Shown: piece after piece, positions 59,388 to 64,000 of the stretch
Layout of the letters: every line of letters starts with the position of its first letter
Numbering within the stretch: position 1 is the first letter of the stretch
Origin: a virus
Reading direction: 5' to 3' (one strand)
DNA: 64,000 nucleotides
IMG/VR virus record: IMGVR_UViG_3300021964_000026
Location: 1-64,000 of that record
The notes under the pieces: generated by a model
What the model was told of the DNA's origin: nothing
What the model saw: only the letters and a program-made list of their open reading frames with translations
The model's database searches: none
Made by a program: the position numbers and the translations under genes

Positions 59388-61087
59388 ACGCCCGACCTCC
59401 TGTTGCCGTGTGAGCGACCGCCGCGAGACATTTCAGCGCGAATAAGGTCGCCAATTTCGCGCGCAAGTTGCTTCTTATCGGTGCGGTCGGTCACGCCACC
59501 GACATTGATGTTGACCGTCATGCCACCACCACCACCCAAACCGATGCCTGTGGGGTTGTTCTTACGGTTGAGAGGCACGACAGCCTCCGGGCCATCCTCA
59601 CCAACCACCGCAAGCGTAGGGCTGGTCACGATGCCGCCTTCCGCGAGCAATGGGATTTTCGGTAAGCCCATTGTGCCGCCACCAAGAATCTCCGGCAGTT
59701 CAAACGAAAACTCTTCCGCGAAGTCGTTGTAAACGCCGATGATGCCGTTGAAAATGTCAAAGAATCCATCCTTTGCGTTGGTCCACATGCGCCCCGGCAA
59801 TTTCATGAAGTAGTCCAAAAGGCTCTCGCCACCATCTATCACATTTTCTTTTAAGGAAGTCAATGGTGTGAGCAACGCGGCAACAAGCCCCCCTACTAAA
59901 CCAACAACGACTCCGAAACCTGCTGTGAGAAGTCCGAACGCTAAGCCGAAAATCGCTTTGATAGTTGACGCGATAAAGGTCACAATTTCCGAACCGAGGA
60001 ACTTGATGAACTCCAACATCCCTGTAAGGAAGAGTGTGAATGTTTCCCAATTGCGAATAATGAAAGCAATGACGAAAAGAACCGCCGCGGTGATGGCCGC
60101 AGGGATAGCCAGCCCTGTTATCAAGAACAAGCCAACAAAGACAGCAAACGCGCCAAGAACACCAATAAGAACGCCTTTGATACCTTCACCAGCACCCATC
60201 GCGTAAGCAACAAGCGCGGCGATGCCACCAACAACAAGTCCAACACCAGCGACAATAGCACCAATGGTTCCTTGAATGGCTACTGCGGTTCCAGCCTTAA
60301 CCGCGGCAACAACTGTTTGAAGCATTAAGAAAGAACCAATGAGCGTCGCCAACACACCAACTGCGCCTACAACCGCGAGAACCACATTGTCAAACTCCGC
60401 GTTGAAAAGACGGTAAGCACCGACGGTGATAACAGCCGCACCAGCCAGCAAACCCATAGTTGCTCCAAGTGCGGCTGACGCAATACCCGCAGTCAACAAA
60501 GCCGCCGCGAGAACATCAAGCGCGGTTGCCAACCCACCCTCATCACCTTCACCTGTGATGACATAGACCAACCCCTGCATCGCATCGTGCAACGGCCCCA
60601 AGTCTTCGGTGTATGTAAGAAGCGGACTATTCGCGCCTTCAAACGCCAGCGATAAAGCGGCAAGCGCGAATCCAACAATGAGGAAAATGCTCACCAGCGA
60701 GAATGCCGACACCATGATGCGACGAAAGAGCGTGTTCTTCTTGTCCAACACCTTGTTGCCGAACTTGACTGCTACACCATGTGCAATGGTTGCCGCGGCC
60801 AATTTTTCCATCACGGTCATGTTGGCTTTCAAATCATCTCGCTGTTTGTCATTGAGGTTGGCAAACAACACGCCGCGTTTGACAACATTCACCATTGATT
60901 CAGCAAACCCTTGCAATTGAAGACGGATGGCGTTGAGTGGTGAGCGTTTTAGCGCGGTCGTGACCTTCTTCTGTTGCTTTTCAAACACGCCCATTTTCTT
61001 TGTCGCGTTCATGTTGAAAACGCCAAACTGTTCAAGCGCGACGGTGAGTTCATCCACTTGGTCTTTCAACTGCTGAATATCACTCAT
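59384..61087 (-). CDS. Tail tape measure protein
   Basis: 567 residues. An N-terminal coiled coil (1-110), a long hydrophobic Gly/Ala/Val region (~125-430, many membrane-like helices), then the tape-measure signature LAEGGIVTSPTLAVVGEDGP followed by EAVVPL. It is short; at the usual ~0.15 nm per residue it would set a tail of roughly 85 nm (estimate). The frameshifting chaperone genes lie immediately upstream, as in classical siphoviruses and myoviruses. Confidence 0.9.
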   Translation of the reverse strand: MSDIQQLKDQVDELTVALEQFGVFNMNATKKMGVFEKQQKKVTTALKRSPLNAIRLQLQGFAESMVNVVKRGVLFANLNDKQRDDLKANMTVMEKLAAATIAHGVAVKFGNKVLDKKNTLFRRIMVSAFSLVSIFLIVGFALAALSLAFEGANSPLLTYTEDLGPLHDAMQGLVYVITGEGDEGGLATALDVLAAALLTAGIASAALGATMGLLAGAAVITVGAYRLFNAEFDNVVLAVVGAVGVLATLIGSFLMLQTVVAAVKAGTAVAIQGTIGAIVAGVGLVVGGIAALVAYAMGAGEGIKGVLIGVLGAFAVFVGLFLITGLAIPAAITAAVLFVIAFIIRNWETFTLFLTGMLEFIKFLGSEIVTFIASTIKAIFGLAFGLLTAGFGVVVGLVGGLVAALLTPLTSLKENVIDGGESLLDYFMKLPGRMWTNAKDGFFDIFNGIIGVYNDFAEEFSFELPEILGGGTMGLPKIPLLAEGGIVTSPTLAVVGEDGPEAVVPLNRKNNPTGIGLGGGGGMTVNINVGGVTDRTDKKQLAREIGDLIRAEMSRGGRSHGNRRSGV

Positions 61088-61088
61088 T

Positions 61089-61723
61089 TCACCACCCCTC
61101 GCTGAACGGCATCGGGCCGTGTGTTGAGCCTACGCGTGTTTTGCTTTTTGCTCCATCGGTCGCCTTCTGCATTTCCTCGGCCTTCACGCGTTCCGAAGCA
61201 CTCGCCCAAACAAACGATGTTTCAAACGCGCTGATGCTCATGTCCCACACCTGTTGAATGCTGATTCCATAATGCTTGGCTACGAAATACGCCGCCGCAT
61301 CAAAGTTATGCGACAAGTCGGGCGATGGCTTTCGTAGAAACTGATAGGCTTCTTCTACTCGTCCGCCCCACCCGCTAAAGGGTTCGCCAGCAGGTCTTGA
61401 GGTTGGGGCAACAACGCGGTGATTTGGTTCGCGATGAATGGCCGTAGCGACAGCATTTGCGGAATGGTGAGGCGCGGTTCTGTTTTCTCCACAGCCTCGG
61501 CAAACATGTATTTCCAATAGTTGGCGAGGTCAATATCAACCGAGCCAGCCGCGCTTAGGTTCACGAAAGTCTTGATTGCGTCTTGCAACTGCATGAAGGA
61601 GAGTTCCTTCACCCATACTTTCATGACCACTTCGGGGTCATTTTCGTCTGCTTGTATTTCATGCTCAACCGCTTGGCTACTCACCAAGAGGCTCATTGGG
61701 TCTGCTATTTTCGGCATTGTCAT
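61089..61723 (-). CDS. Tail assembly chaperone GT-type fusion made by -1 frameshift
   Basis: Reading starts at 61723, follows the short chaperone frame to the slippery site at 61382-61376, then continues in the -1 frame to the stop at 61089. The added part reads FSGWGGRVEEAYQFLRK, NFDAAAYFVAKHYGIS, QVWDMSISAF and ends PMPFSEGW. This mirrors lambda gpG/gpGT, in which both products bind the tape measure. The -1 frame is open well upstream of the site (to 61517), as expected. Confidence 0.78.
61355..61723 (-). CDS. Tail assembly chaperone (G-type, unshifted product)
   Basis: 122 residues from the ATG at 61723 (GGGAG at good spacing) to TAG 61355. Helical with MKVWVKELSFMQLQDAIKTF, similar in size and layout to other gpG-type proteins. 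The stop lies seven codons after the slippery heptamer. Its first ~47 bases overlap the end of the SAP-domain gene. Confidence 0.75.
   Translation of the reverse strand: MTMPKIADPMSLLVSSQAVEHEIQADENDPEVVMKVWVKELSFMQLQDAIKTFVNLSAAGSVDIDLANYWKYMFAEAVEKTEPRLTIPQMLSLRPFIANQITALLPQPQDLLANPLAGGADE
61376..61382 (-). promoter_or_regulatory. -1 programmed frameshift site CCCTTTA
   Basis: On the leftward strand the codons CCT TTA are preceded by C, giving the exact X XXY YYZ heptamer CCCTTTA in the zero frame. A one-base backward slip lets the tRNAs re-pair on CCC TTT and enter the long -1 frame. It is located where tail chaperone frameshifts occur in tailed phages. Confidence 0.78.
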
Positions 61724-62078
61724 CACTTACTCCCTCATCACTTGTCGCGGCCTCTTTGGAGGGAACGACGGCCTCGGCTTCAACTGCCTCTTTGGAGGGG
61801 GTATCGGCTTCGGTAAGGCGGGTAATGAGTTCCGCCTTTGTGCCTGTGACCGGTAGACCTCGCGCCCGTAGCAGGGCTTTGAGTTCGTCAACAGTCATGG
61901 ACTCGTAATTGGGTTCGTCAACTTCAACGGGTTGTTCTTCCGTCTGTTGCTCTTTGGGGAATGGATTGCCGTCGCTCTTGGCGGCTTCGGGGTTGAACAC
62001 TTCTTCAACGGGTTCAGCAATGAATGCACCTTCTGCAACCGCGCGAATACGCAATGGGCGGTTGCTACCAATGTGCAT
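61677..62078 (-). CDS. Acidic protein with SAP domain, 133 aa
   Basis: Start taken at the ATG 62078, with no strong binding site; a GTG at 62099 is the alternative. Residues ~62-95 form a SAP motif (MTVDELKALLRARGLPVTG followed by TKAELITRL). The rest is acidic and probably disordered, with a duplicated PSKEAVEAEA/PSKEAATSDE element. Position between tube protein and chaperones is common for small tail accessory proteins. It might contact genome ends. Confidence 0.68.
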   Translation of the reverse strand: MHIGSNRPLRIRAVAEGAFIAEPVEEVFNPEAAKSDGNPFPKEQQTEEQPVEVDEPNYESMTVDELKALLRARGLPVTGTKAELITRLTEADTPSKEAVEAEAVVPSKEAATSDEGVSDDNAENSRPNEPLGE

Positions 62079-62086
62079 GTCGCGAT

Positions 62087-62236
62087 TCAAGCACCACACC
62101 CGCCTTTATCCATGCAGTCGGAACACTTGTTCTTCCCGCAGTTGTCGCAACACTTGCTCGCGCGGCAACCACTTTTGCCGCACTCGTCGCATCCATCACC
62201 TTTCATAATCGTCCAAGCATCGTTCATTGGGTTCAT
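62087..62236 (-). CDS. 49-aa Cys-rich miniprotein of the virion block
   Basis: Starts MNPMNDAWTIMKGDG and then has nine cysteines in 32 residues (CDEC, CRASKCCDNC, CSDC, C), enough for two zinc sites. TTAGGTGA lies just upstream. The first eight residues match the start of the neighbouring 159-aa protein. Too short for many gene callers. May be a structural zinc module attached to virion assembly by its N-terminal motif. Confidence 0.65.
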   Translation of the reverse strand: MNPMNDAWTIMKGDGCDECGKSGCRASKCCDNCGKNKCSDCMDKGGCGA

Positions 62237-62237
62237 T

Positions 62238-62717
62238 TCATTCACCTAACCGTTGGACTCGTCGCATTGTTGACGCAGACGGCTCAAACACGCTTTGAGG
62301 GTTTTTGTCCATTGGGAATGCTTGACGATAGTCTGCACCTGCTCCCGTTTGTTCTGCTCTTTGAGCCAAACGCTGTTGTTTTGCATCGCGTCTTCGGTCC
62401 ATGAAACGCTGTTTTGGTGGTCGCGAAATCGCTGACTCTTCTTGTCCTGTGTGACCTAACGATTGAAACGAGCGTTCGTCACCGACAGATGGGTGTTGCT
62501 GACGCTCCGGCCTTCCTGCCCTGTATCCGTATTGTCCATAAGTCCGCATGTCTCTTGAAGAAGGATGTGTGTCGCCAGCATTGTAGGTTGCTCCGGGTTG
62601 TTGCACAAACTGTTGAGGTATCGTGCCTCCCGTTCCTAACCGATTCGTTCCTTGCATGTCTGCTTGTTGCTCCGGGTTTGCTTTCAACAATTTCCACGCT
62701 TCATTCATCGGATTCAT
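62238..62717 (-). CDS. Gln/Arg-rich disordered protein, 159 aa
   Basis: Begins MNPMNEAWKLLKANPEQQAD after GAGGTGA. The rest is rich in Gln, Arg, Gly and Pro, probably disordered. The first ~16 residues are shared with the adjacent Cys-rich protein, and a related segment lies inside the 505-aa protein at 36404-37921. Likely a minor virion or assembly protein. Confidence 0.65.
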   Translation of the reverse strand: MNPMNEAWKLLKANPEQQADMQGTNRLGTGGTIPQQFVQQPGATYNAGDTHPSSRDMRTYGQYGYRAGRPERQQHPSVGDERSFQSLGHTGQEESAISRPPKQRFMDRRRDAKQQRLAQRAEQTGAGADYRQAFPMDKNPQSVFEPSASTMRRVQRLGE

Positions 62718-62727
62718 TCTGTTCACC

Positions 62728-64000
62728 TCACATATGCAAGAAAGCATCGCGCGAAATCACGCGCACATGCTTCGGCATGATTTTCAATTCACTCTTGATA
62801 ACACCCTTGTCTTCGGGGATGGGGAGGGGAGCCTCCGTGATAATGTAGTCGTCAACAACAATAATGACCTCTTCGCGGTTTGCACCAGCACCAGCCTTCG
62901 TCAGCGTGAGTGTGATAGGTTCGGTGAAGTCATGTGTTCGGTTGGTTCGGAACTCGTGCCAAATCAACGGGTCGCTGGCGATGACGGTCATGGACAATTC
63001 GTATTCCATCGTCTTTTCAATCATGAGGTTGGCGTTGCGCGAACCACCGAAGGGGATTTGCTCAAGCGAATCGCCAGCCGTGTTGCGGTCTTCGGCTTGG
63101 CTGTTGCCGCGAATGGTGTAGATGGCTTCGGTGTTGTTGTTGCCGCTCAAAGCAAAGTTTGTGACTTGCGCGATGTTGACACCAAATGAACTGATTTGTC
63201 CGTTGTAGAAGAAGAAGGGCTTCTCGGTGTTTGGCGCGATGCCAGCCTTCTTTCGGTTGATTGTGCTATTTCCGACATTCTCAAACATGCGGTGCGCGGT
63301 GTAGCGGTCGCCTTTGTTGGAGTTCTCAAGACGACCGGTGTCGGTGTAGCAGTAGAGCGCGTCAAAGTTGATGCTCAATTTTACTTCTGCATCTGCGTCA
63401 GCCGCGAGTGAGAAGTCCTTTACTTTGCATCCTTTCCAAACGCGCGTAAGTTGTTTGCTGTCCGATGCGGAACCGGGTGCGGCTTCGTTCGCTAATGCAT
63501 CCGATGTGTTAGCGTTGTAAGAACCGGTGTTGCGAGTGCGAATGCTTGATTCAAGAGCAAAAGTGGGGAGTGTAGCACCGGAGAAAAGCAGTCGCGATTG
63601 ACGGTTGGTGATGGTTCCGTAGGTGGCCGCGTCGGTGTCAAAGTGCGGCGAACCGTTGGATGAAGCGGCATCATACTTCAAACGCTTGATGGTGTAGTTG
63701 CCGAGCGCGTGACTGAAATAGAATGGTTCGTCAACATGGATTCTGCGCTCGGAGAGCGTCTCGTCAACATACAACACTTGGCGGATTTCGTTTCGCTCGG
63801 CATTCTCCATTGTGATTCCTGTGCCGTCCGCACCCCATGTTGCGCCGGAGGCGGCGGCGGGAGTGTCCTTTGGGAAGGCAACCGTTGTGCCGTCCGCGAT
63901 GATGATGTAATCACCGGGGTCCGGCTTTCCGGTCATGGTTCCTGTGAAAGCGACATAGGTATCGCCAGCGGCGATGTCCTTCTTGGTATGACCGCTGGGG
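62728..64000 (-). CDS. Probable major tail (tube) protein, 5' end cut by the window edge
   Basis: The frame is open past the ATG at 63936 to the window edge (KKDIAAGDTYVAFTGT precedes it), so at least 424 residues are visible and the start is missing. Beta-rich with a DFTEPITLTLTKAGAG C-terminal part and a YELSMTVIASDPLIWHEF strand pair. Position two to five genes upstream of the chaperones and tape measure is where tail-tube genes lie. Family not proven. Confidence 0.62.
   Translation of the reverse strand, partial: PSGHTKKDIAAGDTYVAFTGTMTGKPDPGDYIIIADGTTVAFPKDTPAAASGATWGADGTGITMENAERNEIRQVLYVDETLSERRIHVDEPFYFSHALGNYTIKRLKYDAASSNGSPHFDTDAATYGTITNRQSRLLFSGATLPTFALESSIRTRNTGSYNANTSDALANEAAPGSASDSKQLTRVWKGCKVKDFSLAADADAEVKLSINFDALYCYTDTGRLENSNKGDRYTAHRMFENVGNSTINRKKAGIAPNTEKPFFFYNGQISSFGVNIAQVTNFALSGNNNTEAIYTIRGNSQAEDRNTAGDSLEQIPFGGSRNANLMIEKTMEYELSMTVIASDPLIWHEFRTNRTHDFTEPITLTLTKAGAGANREEVIIVVDDYIITEAPLPIPEDKGVIKSELKIMPKHVRVISRDAFLHM

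Overview
The window reads as a large piece of the genome of a tailed double-stranded DNA virus of an archaeon. Its replication enzymes are of the archaeal/eukaryotic type: RFC small subunit clamp loader, probable PCNA-like clamp, family B DNA polymerase, AEP primase, XPF/ERCC4 nuclease and a group II chaperonin (thermosome). Its virion genes are of the Caudoviricetes type: tape measure, tail-assembly chaperones with a frameshift, tail fibre. This combination, with dense Shine-Dalgarno-driven operons at roughly 50% GC, fits published magroviruses (viruses of marine Group II Euryarchaeota, Poseidoniales). That assignment is inference. No terminase, portal or major capsid gene is in the window, and both edge genes are cut, so the genome continues on both sides.

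Layout. Positions 1-35,355 are transcribed rightward and 35,357-64,000 leftward; the two blocks converge with one base between their stop codons. Rightward block: a truncated gene and a terminator (1-673); a hairpin-rich non-coding region and an AT-rich promoter (674-1,058); an operon from an SF2 helicase to a DUF932 protein (1,059-8,825); a structured gap (8,826-9,046); a long run of small genes with an SNF2 helicase, a degenerate DNA-ligase-like protein and many zinc-binding miniproteins (9,047-20,117); a second terminator/promoter region (20,118-20,291); then the replisome run of RFC, a RecA-like ATPase, clamp, PolB, Cas4-like nuclease, primase-nuclease fusion, XPF-like nuclease, P-loop ATPase, DEDDy exonuclease, thermosome and a 41-aa membrane peptide (20,292-35,355). 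Leftward block, in transcription order from the right edge: probable tail-tube protein, small accessory proteins, tail-assembly chaperones, tape measure, a tail protein, a 5,109-residue giant protein, further tail proteins, a tail fibre, small proteins, a basic/disordered protein and a zinc-GNAT protein.

Genes are chained by ATGA or TGATG stop-start overlaps with the ribosome binding site inside the end of the preceding gene. This explains the many Glu-rich C termini. Most start codons given here were chosen by that rule.

The most unusual signal is compositional. Six palindromic tetramers (GATC, TCGA, AGCT, ACGT, GTAC, CTAG) appear to be missing from both blocks, and synonymous codon choice at codon junctions is bent to avoid them. 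Other notable points are two short peptide motifs shared between otherwise unrelated proteins, a C-terminal tag-like motif, a primase fused to a PD-(D/E)XK nuclease, a ligase-like protein without its nucleotidyl lysine, a polymerase with an altered motif C, and tiny zinc proteins encoded just upstream of several replication enzymes.
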